Below are positions 11,552 to 25,090 of a DNA stretch of 64,000 bases, piece after piece. The position numbers and the translations under genes were made by a program. Where the stretch lies: NCBI GenBank assembly GCA_028622995.1, contig JAJQJQ010000031.1, positions 744,001 to 808,000 of the forward strand. Reading direction: 5' to 3'. This DNA comes from Panagrolaimus kolymaensis (lineage: Eukaryota; Nematoda; Chromadorea; Rhabditida; Panagrolaimidae). The notes beneath the pieces are model-generated. The model saw nothing but the letters and a program-made list of their open reading frames with translations, searched no databases and was not told the origin of the DNA. The stretch's first letter is position 1. Every line of letters begins with the position of its first letter.

Positions 11552-14500
11552 GTTTTAAAAAAATAGGTAAAAAAATAAGAATAACAAATTATAAAAAATT
11601 AAGTTAATCCTCTAACGTCAAAAAAAAATATTGCCACGAAAGCAAAAAATATAAAAATAAATGAAACTAAAAATAGGTACAAAAAAGGGCAAAAAAAGAC
11701 ACGTTGTACTTAAATAAATATAAAAGTCTATTTTTTGACAAAATATAAAAATAATAAGCAAAAGCCCTCCATTTTTTTTTGTTGGTGGTGGTCTCTTAAA
11801 AAACATGACATCTTCCTCCAAAAAAAAGTAATCACAAAATTATTAAAAAATTGCGTCATTATTTTTTCATTATTATTAGTAAATAAATGAAACAAAACAA
11901 AAAAGTGAAAAAAAATCATGCGCTTCACCTAAAAATAAAAATAAAAACTTTTATTTTTTATTTGCATTCGAAATTCAAGAATAAAAAAAATATAAAGAAA
12001 AAAAAATAGTGCCCTCATGTTTGTTGGTTGTTTGTTGTTGGAACACTTCAGGACTTCGTCTTCATGAAGAAAAAAAAAATAGAGGGAAGAGAACATAACT
12101 TTTTTTTATATTTTTAAGCATGGAAAAAAATTGGCGAAAAAAAAAACATGAATCTGTCACGCGGCGGCAATAGAAAAAGCGGCGACAAGGCGGCAAGAAA
12201 AAAAATGTCTTCCTATGTTTTTTTTGCCGTCGTCGTCAGTCAGTCGTCAACATCATTTTTTCTTGAGGCAAGGAGTAGTAACAACTAACTACTGCTTCAC
12301 TCTTCACGACGCCGGGTGGCATACATACATACTCGTTTTCGCATGCAAGCCAGTTATGTAAAAAATAGTCTTTTTTTCCTTATTTTTTTAGAGAAAAGAT
12401 TGTAAGAATTTGTCGAAAAGAAAGAAATTTGCCCTTGGGCAAGAGGACACAAAAAAAGAAGAAGAAAGTGAATGAGTTTGAACACCTGACAAAAGATTGA
12501 GAAAAAATGTAGGTAAAAGCAAGAAAAAATAAAAATCAACTTTTGTGAGAAGCTAAAATTTTTGTTATCATTTTTTTAGAGGACTTGCATGCCAATGGTT
12601 TGTTAAAAAAGAATATGAAAGAAAGAAAAAACTCATTTGCCAAATATTTTTTCCCTTTTTTTCGTTCTTATGACGTATTCTTAAAATTCTTAAAAGCACG
12701 TTTTGTCACAAAAAAATATTGCAATTGCCGAATAACTTCTTAAAGGAAAAAAAATTGATGAAGACGGTGATTTGAAAATTTTGAGAGCAAACTTTCGTGC
12801 AAAAAATAAAAAGTACGTAGCTAGTAAGAAAAAAAAGTTTACATAAAGTTTTAATTTTAAAAAGAGCGAAAAAAGAAGAGAATCAAGCAATCACGAAAAT
12901 GCGTCATGGAAGAAAGAAAGGCAATGAAGAAATACAAAAAAATTCGAAAGAATGATTCAAAAAAATAAATTTGGCTCAATTACAATTTAAATTTTTTTTT
13001 ATGTAGAAAATAGTATTTTTTTATTATAGAAAGAATGAATGGGAGCATTAATAAATGGCTTCTTTTCGGTCAATGAGCTCAAACACAAAAAGAGAAAAAA
13101 GATTAATTTGCTTAAAAATAGAATAACTTTTTTCTAGTTCAAAAATTATGCCAAACTTTTTGTTGCATGAAAATCGCATCATTGATACGTTAGTTCAAAA
13201 GTATTAAAAATAGACAAAACAAAAATCATTTCACTAGCATTTAATAAAATAGGAAAAACTTATAAGGAAAAAAGTTTGATAATATAATAAATATCCAAAA
13301 AATTTATTTCTTGGTTATGTCTCAATAACATAGGGAAAAATCGCTTCTAAAAATGATTAACGTCATTTAATATAATCGAATCCACCAATGGTATATTATT
13401 TTATACGATTTAAAAAAACTTAACTAGCATTTTTCTATCAATTTAATTACAATTAAATCGTCTAGAAGCTGAAGCTAAAGAAAAGATTTTTTAAGAAAAT
13501 GCGTTCTAAACTTACGGTAAGTCTTAGTTGCATACAAAAAAAACTCTTTTGTAACACTTTTTTTAAAACTATTTCCACTTTTTTAAAAACTTATGTAGTC
13601 TTTTGAAAACTAACAGCCAGAGCAAATAAATTTTGAAGTATAATTATTTTGAAACAAAAACGATCTTTTTTTTAAATTTCTTAATAAAGTAACTAAGTAA
13701 AAAGATTATTTCGCGCCAACCAAAAAAAAATGTTCGAAAAAAAGGTTGCGCATTATTCATTTTTTTCTTTCCTTTGAGACACCCGATTGGCGCCCGAAGA
13801 AAAGAAGAAAAAAAAGAAGGAAAGGAAGGAGACTTATTTCGCCCGATCGCAATAAATATGTAGCAAAAAAAGCAGTAAGCATAAAGAAGCTAGAAATCAA
13901 AGAAAAAAATAAAGGGCGGAGCATTTCTCTCTCTTGATCCCTCTTTTTTTTTATATTTTTGAACCCCAAAGACAAACACCAAAGATTGAAACGGCGGCGG
14001 CTTGGCTGTGTTATTTGTCTTCTTTGCCATCTCAGATCAAAATTATCCTTCGCCTTTAGCTCTTTTTTTCTTCATTCTTTTAGTCTTTTTTTTTGTTTCC
14101 CATACAAATTTTCTAACTAACTTTTTTTTCTTCTTCTATTTTCTTATGCAAAGACTCTTCGCTTGCTTTTTAGCTTGCTTCTTACGTGCCTATGTATTTT
14201 ACGCGCAATATATAAAGGTGGAGCTTAAATAACGATAACATACGAGGAGAGAAGTATAGAGGGGAAAAGAATAGGAAGGCAAAGGGCAGAAGCCGTCGTC
14301 TCGTCGATTGAAGCAAAAAAATAAAAAATAAAGAAGAAAGGAAAGTGGCGGCCGGCGTCAAGCCCGGGAAGCAGCAGCAAGAGAATGTTACAGCTGCGGT
14401 TGTTGCCGCCATAAAACTGGGCTGGTCTCTATACGCGTACAACGTCAATCACAAAGGAATGGGGATGGGCTCTCTTTTTTCGTAATTTTCTTTCTTTCTT

Positions 14501-17500
14501 TGCTTCAAGAAGACAGACACTCGTTTGCTTGCCTTTTAGCTTGCAGCAGTATATTTAAAACCATTACATTCAAAGAGAGTACATACATTTTCTTTGTGTA
14601 CTCAGAGTAGTAATTCTTGCGGCGTTAGGAAATAAAAGAATGATAGCAAAGGTCTTTTTTAGGCCCAAAAAATGCAAAGAAATGCATCCCGCAAAGAAGA
14701 GGCTTGGAGAAGAAGAAAAAAACATAAGAAAAAAAAATATGGCATTCAGAGAAGGAAAGGAGACTGGGAAAAAGTAGAGAGAATCAGTGTTATGATGAAC
14801 AACAACAAAAATAAGGAGAATAGACAAACACACAGAAGAAGAAAAAAAATGAATGTTGACTAAAGTTTCTAGAGAACCATATTATTGCCGATGGGAAAAA
14901 TATATTTTGAGCTTTTTAAAGACCAAGAAAAGCTGTATGTATTTAAATAAAAAACGATTGGAAAAATGAAATCTATTTGGTATTTAAAAAATAGAAACAG
15001 AAAAAAGAAACTTTGAACAATCATCGGTCTTCATTCAGTTTAGACAAAACAAATTTTTATTATATTTTCAAGCCCGAATTGAAATTGAAAAAGAAAAAAA
15101 ATCATGAAAAAATTTAAAAAAACAAAACAAAGTCTCTCTTTATTTTTCTGCGCGTTTCAAAAAAATAAAATAAAAATAAAATAAAGTCATCATTTGCCAA
15201 AGCCATCTGGTGTTCAAAAAAAGCTATATATATATATTTTGAAATAGAAGGGTTACAACAACTCAAAATAAATTTCTGAAGAAGAAAAAAAAGAATGCTT
15301 TAGTTGTTGAGCAACAACGAGGACAACAACAAAAAAAATGGATGCAAATGTGCTTTCGCAAAAAAAATTGATGCCACCCTCACTCATTCGTTTTTTTAGC
15401 TAACTTAAAATAAATAAAATAGAAGAAAAACAGAGAGAATCGATGACAACGGAATTCTTTTTTTAAATTCATTTTTTTTCTTTGATAAAAAACTTCGATA
15501 AAAAAAATAGAGCAGAAATAAAAGAAGAAGGCTAATTCAAAAGCTAAAAAAAAGAAAAAAGCTTGCAGCAGCGGACAGGAAGAAGCAGAAGCTAAAAAAA
15601 TGAAAGAATAGTTTTTAGAAAACAAAAAAGGAAGTCATTTTTATTTAATATTTTTGTTTTTAGATATTAGATATGAGAGTGACCATCAAAAAGAGAGTCA
15701 ATGGCCAAAAAAGAAAAGAGAATAAAAAAGTAAAATATTTATTTTTTCAAAGAATTAAAATCTTTAATTTTCTCATTATTTTTCGAAGCCATAGAAGCTA
15801 TTTTAAAAGTCAAAGTCAAAATTATGAAGGTGGTAACCTACAAAAAAATAATAAAGGTAAAAATGTAATAATCGTATTGTTTTCGAAATTTTATGAAACC
15901 TCAAACACAGCAAACAACAAACTTCTTATTTTTCTTCACTCTTTTATTTTATTCTTTGCAACAAAAAAAAATGGCAAAAAAAACAGAATGATTTTTAGAA
16001 GCAACAAGCAACAACAACAACAGAAAACAAAAAATTATGTGTGAGAAAGAACAAAAATATTTCAAAACATGGAAACCGCGCGAAAGAAAAAAATAATAAA
16101 ATAAAATAAAATGCGTCCCAAGCAAGAAGCAGCTTATTTTTGGTTTCAAAAAACGAAAAAAGCCACCGTTGTTTTTTTCTTCTGCTTCTCTTTTTTTTTC
16201 TGATGTTTCTTTTTTTCTAGCGTTCATTTAAGCTTAAAAGTTAAATATTTCTTTTTTTTTTCTTCGCTTTGCTTTTCAATGCTTTTTTCTTTTTGGAAGC
16301 AAGCTTCTGTGTTTTTTCTTCTTTGAAGCTTAAAAAGTTTTAAATAAGATTAAAAAATAAAAGAGGGAGAGTTTTTTTAATTGCGCCGGAAGCTTTACTT
16401 TTTCCTGAGAAGAAAAAAAAAACTTTTATGGGGTTAATTTAAAAACCTTAAAAGCAGAAGCAAGGGAAAAGTTGTTATTCTCGAAAAAAATGCGCATCAT
16501 TTCCACCCAAGCAACAATCTAAACCATTAAAAAACAACAGCAATAAAAAAAATTCAATTTTCACACATTTTTTTCATCTCGAATTTAACTATGCTTTTTT
16601 TTAAACAATTATAAAAGCAGTTTTGGATTATATTTACCAAAACAAGCAGCTCAGGTCGTTTGTTTTTTTTTCTCAACCATGAGTGCGGAATTAAAGCTTG
16701 AGAACTGAGCTCTTTCAAAAACAAATATTTAATAGGTAAAGGAATTATTTTTTGTTAGGATGAAGCGGAATCAAACCTTCACCATCAAAGACTGAACAAA
16801 TGAGAATAAAAAAACCTCACGTGGAGGAATTTGTTTTTTAGGTTTTGTTTTGTTGTCTCTTTACCAGCCAAATAACAGCGGATGCTTAATTCTTCTTGGA
16901 AGTCAAAAGGTAAAAAAAAATAGTGAACAAAGAAAAAAAACAAAGGAAGAAGTTCTTTTTTAAGCAGCTACCGTATTTATTTGTTAACCTTAAGCTTCTT
17001 CTTTCAACGTGAAATGAAAAAAAGAAGCATGGCTGTGATGGAAAAGAATAAAAAAAAAACCAGACGACTAATATTTAGACAAAAAAAAAGGAAGAGTAAA
17101 TTAAAAAAATAAATTCTATAAACCTAAAATTTTAAAACGTGACAGATCGCATCAAAAATTTTTATACATACTTTAATTTCTTATTTTTTTTGCAACAAAA
17201 TAAAAAAAATGGAAGCATTATATTTAATTTTTGGTTAACAAGCTCAAAATAAACAAAAAAAAATACGAAACAAAAAATACATATATACTGCAGGTGTTTA
17301 AAACATGCTTACTCATTCACACAAAAATGTCGTCGTCTTCCATTTTGTTTTTCAAAAATCAACTAAAACACAACAAAAAAATACATAAATATTAAGAAAT
17401 GAAGATTTTTGACGTATGTAAATTTGATCATTAATCATATTTTTATAAATTATACTTTTATAGATGGTGTTTAAAAAAATGAAGCAACTAAGAAGAAAAA

Positions 17501-17576
17501 AAAGTTATCAGTAGAAAATTGCTATACATAGTAGTCACCTGTTTGAGCTTCCACGCAATTTGCAACATCTTATCAA
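11552..17576. other. Large A-rich non-coding region upstream of the transporter
   Basis: About 6 kb with no convincing exon. The + strand is A/purine-rich (runs of AAAAAAGAAAG), the mirror of T-rich introns of a minus-strand transcript. Much of it may be outron, 5' intron and promoter of the transporter. Small GC-richer patches with CGGCGG/GTCGTC occur near 12.15-12.33 kb and 14.28-14.41 kb. Confidence 0.4.
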
Positions 17577-17584
17577 CTTTAGAC

Positions 17585-17678
17585 CAGTGTGACGGATTTT
17601 TTTTTTATCGTCTCGCCTCCCACGCCTCCGCCTTCGAGACGATGGAGGCGCCTCATGTGGCGGAGGCGTGTCACACTG
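17585..17678. mobile_element. 94 bp hAT-like MITE
   Basis: The terminal inverted repeats are CAGTGTGAC and GTCACACTG. Eight-base flanks CTTTAGAC (17577-17584) and TTTTAGAC (17679-17686) match at 7 of 8 positions, as expected for a hAT target duplication. The inside is unusually GC-rich and folds back (CCACGCCTCCGCC against GGCGGAGGCGTG). No protein is encoded. Confidence 0.7.
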
Positions 17679-17686
17679 TTTTAGAC

Positions 17687-18214
17687 ACTTCCTTCAAAAC
17701 CAACACACATCTCTAAAATGTATGACTAAGGAAAAAAACACTAAATTTATTTTTAATCGAACATCTGGAGACGTTGACAATTATGCTTCCAATAATTTTG
17801 CCGCCATGACGATTCAAAATATTTTAAATTCAACGCCTTCATTTTTTTTGTAATGACTTCCGACTTCTTGGGAAAATGAAAAATGACTGCAAAAAAATAT
17901 ATTCTATTTTATACGTTTTTTTTGTTGCAATAAATAATAGTCTCTTCTTTTACTTTTTACGAAAGCAAAAAAGCATCGTCGGAATCGGAAAAACAAAAAA
18001 TTTATTATTTTGTTTTTATTTTTCTTGAAGCGAGCGAATGAACCAGAAAAAATGCTTTAAAGCCTTTCTCGAGATCCGATCTTTTTAATAAATCAAAATA
18101 AACAGTTTTTTTAAAATTTATTTAAAAAACATTAACAGACAAAAGTGTTATAGGAAAAATTTTCAAAACAAAAATTTCCAAAGGTATCAAAGAACAACTT
18201 TCTTTTAAAATTTG
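17687..18214. other. Non-coding 3' flank
   Basis: AT-rich DNA past the stop codon of the minus-strand dioxygenase-like gene. No coding frame is supported. Confidence 0.4.
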
Positions 18215-21200
18215 TTAGCATAAATATCGTAAATATGGTTCCAATTTGGGATGAGTTTTAATTAAAACACAATAATTATATGGCATTATAGCATTGGATG
18301 GAAGAGGATAAGAAATAAATTCTTCAATAAAAGCTGCAGCCAAATCAACGATTTCCATTTCATTCAAACTTTTACGATCGATGTTTTTTCGTTTTGAGAG
18401 TTCATTTTTTAATTCTTCAACAATTTCTTGAACGGGTCGAACTTGATCTAATGTTGCATTTTGATACCATTGATTATATTCATCTCTTTTTTCATTAGTT
18501 TCAAAACATTTTGCTCGGTAAACTACGGTTATTCGAAGGTCGTCGGTTTTGTATCTTAAAAATTAAAAATATATTTAGTTGCTTTAATTTTTTCGCTAAA
18601 AAAGAAACTTTTTCGTGGGATAAATTGCGCAATAATTATTTTAAAGTTTTTTCAACTCTTTTTATTATGAAAAAATGAAAAAGGAAAAATTAAAGAGATT
18701 ATCGGCTTAAACCTTGGCGCCGCTGCTGCCGCAAAGTTGTTAGACGCCGGAAATTTAGTAGTTTCTCATTCCAAAAAATGTTCCTCCTTTAATTCAAGAT
18801 GCAAACTGTATTTTTTTACTCCTGCGCAGTCTTAGTCGTTAACCACACATTAAAAATTCTATTTTCATCGAATAAAAAAAATCAGAAGATGCAAAAGAAA
18901 GTTTTTAGCATTAAGTTGTCGTTGCTTGTTGCTGCTTCCAAATGAGCTTATCTTTTTTTTAAACTTTTTTTCTTCTTTGTTTTATGTCATTAAATTTCTT
19001 CATTCATTCTAAAAAAACTTTTCTACTAATTCTTTTTTGTTTTATTTATATCTTTTCTCACGTGGTTTCTTTCTTCTTTTTTTTGTTTCTGTTTTTACCA
19101 CCCTCAAATACCGACAGCGGAAAATTGAAATCGTTCGCTGTATTTGTTTAAGCTTCTTTTTTTACTTCATGTTTTTTATTTTTTCCCGAAAATTAAAAAA
19201 AGCACAAGCTTCTTGCTTTTTTAGTTTTTAGTGTCCTCAAAAAAATGTAGAGAAAACGAATAAGCACAAAGCCTATGGCGTCATTATGATTTTGAAAAGT
19301 TGGGGATTTGCCAATGCCCATAAAGAAAAAAGAAAGAAAAAAAAATACTGTCACGTTGCCGCCGCAGCCAAAAAATTTGTTAAAAATGTGAAACACCGCT
19401 TTTCTTTCATATTTTCTATTTATTTATTTTGTGGACCGCAAAAAAAATTATTTCATAGTTGGTTTTTTAAAAGTTAATTCTTCCACACTTTTTAACCCCA
19501 ACCAAACTCCTTAGAAATGAAAATGTCAAAAGACTAAAAAACTTTTTTTGCCAAATCATCATGCAGAGAAAAAAAAAAATAAAGAAAATCTTTAAAAGCA
19601 AAAGCACACCTTTTGAAAATTGAAAATGCAAAAAAAAATGTTGTTCAAAACATTAAATAAAAAAAGCTTTCAAAGAGATTTTTTAGAATCAAAGTCGTCT
19701 GCCTTAGTTTTTTCATTTTTCTTTTTTATGTAAAAACAAAACGGGGATTTTTTTTGCATTAAAGAAAAAAATCAAAACTAAACATTTTTTTGCTTTAAAG
19801 ATCAGAAAAAAAAAATAGATAGAAATTACTTACGTTTTGATTTCTTTATCATCGGATGTTACAATCCAAGTGTCATCTCCAATATATTCCAAAACATTAA
19901 AAGCATTTTTAGGTAAACTTGGAGGTCTTATTTTTGGTTTATATATAGTTGCAGCATGAATGGTTTTAGCTCCATCCATAATTGTTGCACTTCGTGGAAG
20001 AGGTTGAACATTAATGGGTTTTAGAGTGTTACTAACAAAATATGTATAATAAATAAAAAATATTGGTGTAAAACTGACTTTGGATAATATGCAAATTGCC
20101 CACCATTAGTGGTGCTATTCCATTCATGAAGGTTTATAACGACCTGTAAAAAAGAAGAGTCAAAAGTTAAGAAAATTATTGACATTGCATTTACTGAATA
20201 AAAAATATACAAAAATTTGACGAGAAATACCTACTATAATGAACATCAAAAAAAATGCTCTTCCAAAGATTCATTTTTTTGGCAAATTCTAATAAACAAA
20301 AAACTAATAAAAAATTGTTTTTAAAAAATTTGCATAAATTTTCTGAGATTTTGAATGAAAATACTAATGTTTGTCAAACTATAGAGTCAGTCGGGCATGG
20401 CAAATTCAAATTATTACCTGAACTTGATCAATAAATTTCTCTTTATACAATCCCGAACCAGTCATAGCAACTAATAACCAAACAGGATATTGAAATCTTG
20501 AAGCATCTGTAAAATATGGGGCATCTAAGTGGATTGGAACTACTTGGCCAGGCACCTACAAAATTATTATTAGAATGGTTTAAGGAATTTAAAAAAAAGA
20601 AGCTTTTTTTACTTGAATAATAATATGATATTGAAAAGGTTCCAAAATTTGTTTACTTTCAGGACAAACTTGAAGAGCGTCATTTAAAAACTTTTTAGAA
20701 GTAAATATTTCTTTCATGGCTGGATAATCATTTAATTCAAAAATATATCTACCAAAACTTTGCATTCTTGATGCAAGAATTTCATATTTTTCTTTGAGGC
20801 CATCAATTCCGCCATATTTCATGTAATGATAGGCCACATCGAAGCGGCCTGGGAAAACACATTTAGTTCCATCTTTATTTGGAACTAAATAAGAACTCGG
20901 GCATTCACCATTCTTAAGTCTTTTCATTGCTTCACCAATGTGTTCATAAGTTCGATTATAATACTAAAAAGACACAGATAAAAAAAATAAGTTTTAATCG
21001 TCTGCTTTTTTGATAAAATAAATTAAATTAAATACCAATAAAAGCTAAAAGTCTTACAACGAGATCATTAGCATTGGTTGGAAAATTTTTCACTCCTTTT
21101 ATAAGTTCCAATAATTCTTTATGAAGTTTTTCGCTCACAAAATTTTCATGAAATGCCATTGGATGCCCAAGTAAATGTTCAGGTATATTAGCAGTTTTCC

Positions 21201-21273
21201 ATTTCCATTGTACCCCAGCAGAGATAATCAAAACTATAGTTAACCAAATTAATTTTATTTTATTGCGATCCAT
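18215..21273 (-). CDS. Membrane-anchored 2-oxoglutarate/Fe(II) dioxygenase-like protein
   Basis: Six exons (21058-21273, 20613-20963, 20418-20555, 20079-20143, 19834-20031, 18215-18554) give 1308 nt and 435 aa. Residues 8-21 form a hydrophobic signal anchor, so the enzyme part should face the secretory lumen. A double-stranded beta-helix signature is readable: HxD in PIHLDAPYF (His198, Asp200), the distal metal-ligand candidate His282 in DGAKTIHAA, and an Arg336 co-substrate candidate in LRITVVYRAKC. This is the usual HxD...H...R order of prolyl/lysyl-hydroxylase-like oxygenases. An alpha-helical domain (about residues 75-185) precedes it and a helical tail follows. The fifth intron (18555-19833) is 1.28 kb. 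The exact subfamily and substrate are not recognised; the oxygenase call rests on the motif order. Confidence 0.75.
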
Positions 21274-23929
21274 TATTAATTATAATTAATTAGGAAAATA
21301 AACAATAAATAAATAAATAAAATAATTAATAATTTTTTCTATTAAAACCTACAACAAAAACAAAAAAAAATTGAGTCGCTCTTAATTATTTTCTTGTGTT
21401 CCTCAAAAAACTAAAAATCAATGCATGCTGAAAAAAACTTTTTTTTGCAAAGGAGTCTCTATTTTTTTTCTCTACCGCTGATAACCTCTTAATATTTTTT
21501 TGTTTGAGTTTTCACTCATAATTTTTTTGTTATGTGCATCCTAATGTATTTATGGCTATGTTTGTTGCCAATTTGAATAGCTCGCTCATGTTTTTTTTTT
21601 CAGTGGTGGTGATTGTCCACTTATTTTTACTTCATTTTATGACCCTTAAAAATGACCTCCAAGAAAATCGTAAAAGTGTCATAATAAAACTTTTTACTAA
21701 AAAAATTTTTTATCTGACACATTAAAAATTACTTTATTCTTTGAATTAGTTTCAAATTATTTACCTTTATTTTTTAATTTTTTGGTAAAAAGAAAAACAT
21801 AATACAGCTGCCTACTTCCCGGAAATGGTAAATGGCATTAAAAAATGTTATGTTTTATTTTTCTACGTTGTAATTTCCTCCCTCTTTAAAAAAAAGTAAG
21901 TTAGTAATATAATTGTTTTTCCTAAACATAAAATACAAGCTGCTTAGACATTTTTAACTCAAATTTTAGGTCATTGTTTTTACATGCCATTAAAAAGTTT
22001 TTTTAAGAAAGGATTTAGGTTTCAAACTTTATTTCATAAAAACATACTGAAGTATTCCTTTTCAAAACTTAAAACGTGGCTTTGAAAAGGTCAAAGAGAT
22101 GACATTCAAGCTTCTTGCTTTTTTCTTCCTCCTTCAATATTCTTTATAAAATGTCACCGAACTTGTTTCTCTTTACTTTTTTTTTCAACCTTTAAAAGTT
22201 ACTTCTTTAATTATTTTCTTTACCATTTTTTTCTTTGATAGACAAAAATTAAGATTGTAATGTAACTAAGAAAAGAGAGAATCACATAATTCGATAGCGA
22301 ACGTAATTGCTTCTTTTTTTCCATTTCCAATTCCTCAATTCAGGATTCTTCGCACTTTTATGCACGTATTTGCACTTTATGTTGTTAATGTCTTTTTTTA
22401 TTTCCTGTTCTTTATAAATACAAAGTTGATTAATTTCAGTGTTTTTTAACTAATGGAATAAATTATTATTGAAGCAATAATGGAATACAAAAGCTTACAA
22501 AATTTGGAGGAAAATAATAAAAAAATTATCTCTTAATTTGGATTATTTTTTGTTTCGGGTGAATAAATAGGAAATCAGGGTTTAAAAGGTAAGTAATGTT
22601 TCAAAGAATAGCTTTTATGGAGTAAGCATTATTTATAGTTTTTTTTAAAATAAATATCGAATTTTTCTTTAGGAGATAATAAAATCAATACAGATATTTT
22701 GTCAATAAATTTTAAGCTAACAAAGACTTGTTTTAAATATGAATAAAATATTAGATATAAAAGTCTATATTTTTAAAGCCATTCTCTGTACTTCTTTAAT
22801 TCACAGCGTTATAAACCTTATCGCTTCTATTTTTATTTCTCATTTTCGATAAACTTTTTTGCTTGTTTACTAACCACCCTTTTCGTCATTCTTTAAAACT
22901 AATGTTGCCTATTTTAGTATAGATTATTTTTTGTTTTTTTATCACTCTTTTCAAAACTCTTTCATTCCTTTTTCTAAGAACTTTTTCGCCTCCTCCACTT
23001 TTACGTAAAATTTTATTTTAAAGAAAACCCTTTTTCATTTGTTTTAGGCGTGAGAATTTAGGCGTGGAACCTCCACATTATATTACGTTTTTTATAATTA
23101 AGTTTAGATATAACTCCTCAAAAAAATAAAAATAAATGATATTATAAAAAGTCTATGTCAAAAAAGAAGTATAAAAAATTTTTTTGAGCTATTTTATTTG
23201 ACGTATTCATTTTTTTCTTTTGCAAAAAAAGTATGCAACGAAAAAAATAAAGTTTTTTTGGCCCCTCCTGTTTTTTTTCTAAGTTTCTTTTTGAATCCAA
23301 CATCAATGTTTTTTCTAATCCTTTTTCGCCACCGCAACCGCCACAGTTAAAATAAATGGAGACATAAAATAAATTCCATCACCATCAAAAAAAGAGACAG
23401 AAGATATATTTTTTTTTGCCTCCTTCCTTCTTCCAATTAAGTAACTAACTAAAATAATTTTTCCTCAATTAACGCATTTTTTTTCTTTTTTCCCCTAAAG
23501 TAATGGTGGCCTTGCTTCCAATAATGCAGAACAAACGAAAAATTAAAAACTGCTGCCTCCTAGTTAGTTGTTGCAAATACGGTTAATTTTTTTTTCTTGC
23601 TTGAGAGACGATGATGAATAAAAAAAATTCAAGTCAAACAAGTTCTTATTTCTGATTTATTTTTTAACTTATTTGTTCACCGCCGCCGCTTCCGGTCACC
23701 ATAATCGTGTTAAAATTTGTTTTATTTAAGTTTATTTTCCGGCGCCAAATTAGACGTGACCCTTTTTTGTTTTTAACTTTTTTTCATGGCTGTTTTAATT
23801 TAATGTTTTATTATTTTTATAGGTTCAAGACTTTTTGAATTTTGAAAAATAAAGTAAAGATAAAGAAAAAACGTTGTTCCTAATTTTTTTAAGCGGGTGA
23901 TAAAAAGTTTTAAAATTTATCCTTTTATT
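21274..23929. other. AT-rich intergenic region between divergent genes
   Basis: About 2.65 kb separates the start of the dioxygenase-like gene from the secreted protein gene. I see no coding exon, tRNA or clear inverted repeat. It should contain promoters for both divergent genes. Confidence 0.4.
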
Positions 23930-25090
23930 ATGTTATCAGAATGTATTGGAGCTGTATTGCTATTATTGATGCCGGTTGTATGCAGTGTTTGTAAGTTCAT
24001 TATCGTTATTTTTAAAAACGGGAGAAACTTCCACCATAAAAAATTACTGTTTTTTTGTTACCAAAAAATATATTTGTTTTTGATTTATCTTTTTTTGAAG
24101 TTCAATATTGTTGGTTTTTTTTAAAAAAGGTTTATTAAATATTTAATTTATTTCTTCGAAATTTGTGTAAAAAATTTTCTTAAAGTAATGGTTTTCCATT
24201 TTTTGGAAAGCAGTCTTTTAAAAAAGGTCTTATCTATGCTTATCAAAAATATAACTTTTTATTATGACATGACTTTGGTCAAGAAACAGCTCAAATAAAT
24301 AAGTTTGACGTCGACAGCTTTTTACTTCTTACATTTTTTTTTCTCGTCTGAAATTGCCCTTCCGCTTTGATGACGTTTAAGGTCGACAAAAACAAAACTT
24401 TACTACTTTTTTTTGACTTTTTGACGTCTATTTTTTTGTTGTTAAACGTTTTAACGTTAATCAAATATTTTTAACTTTTTAGCTTCAAATTGTTTTTATT
24501 TGCCACATATTGCACTTGAAGGAGGTACATACGATGAATTTCCAGCAACTGACATACAGCAATGTTGCGTGGAATGCGCTCGAACTCAATGTTGTTTAGC
24601 GTAAGTAAAATAAATTTATATTAATAGAAATTGAAACTTTTTACAACTGAAAAAAAAAATTGATTGCTTTTTTAGTTACACTTATGATGGCACAAAAGGT
24701 CGATGCTTTATGAAATCAGCCATTTCAAGTTCGTATAAAACCAGTGAAATGACGTCAGGATTAAAAGCAAATTCCAATAATGGACAAGGGTGTTCACTAA
24801 GAAATATAAAAATTTCTGGTGGCACCGCTCAAACTATAAAATTGAATAGAACAGAAGATTGCTTGCAATATTGCACTAGTAAGTCGCTTGCTTCTAAAAA
24901 CATTTTAAAGAAAAATTAATTTTTAGCTTACGGTATTTTTTCTTGGAGTCCACCATTAAGAGATTCCCAAGATCGAAATGGAGATTGTTCATGCATGTCA
25001 AGAATTTCATCAATTGAATATAGCTTTGGATCGAGATCGGCGATAATACCTTCAGTAAATAATCTCGATCTCAAAAGAAAAAGAAAATAA
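23930..25090 (+). CDS. Small secreted PAN/apple-like cysteine-rich protein
   Basis: Four exons (23930-23990, 24483-24600, 24676-24878, 24927-25090) splice in frame to 546 nt, 181 aa. Residues 1-19 are a signal peptide (hydrophobic LLLLMPVVC core). Two cysteine-bearing segments follow. The first, about residues 22-70, has CCVECARTQCC then CFMK. The second, about residues 95-165, has CSLRN, DCLQYC and CSCMS. The spacing resembles PAN/apple modules, which bind protein or sugar in nematode secreted and cuticle-associated proteins. The C-terminus is basic (KRKRK). I know no specific orthologue. It is probably extracellular. Confidence 0.7.
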
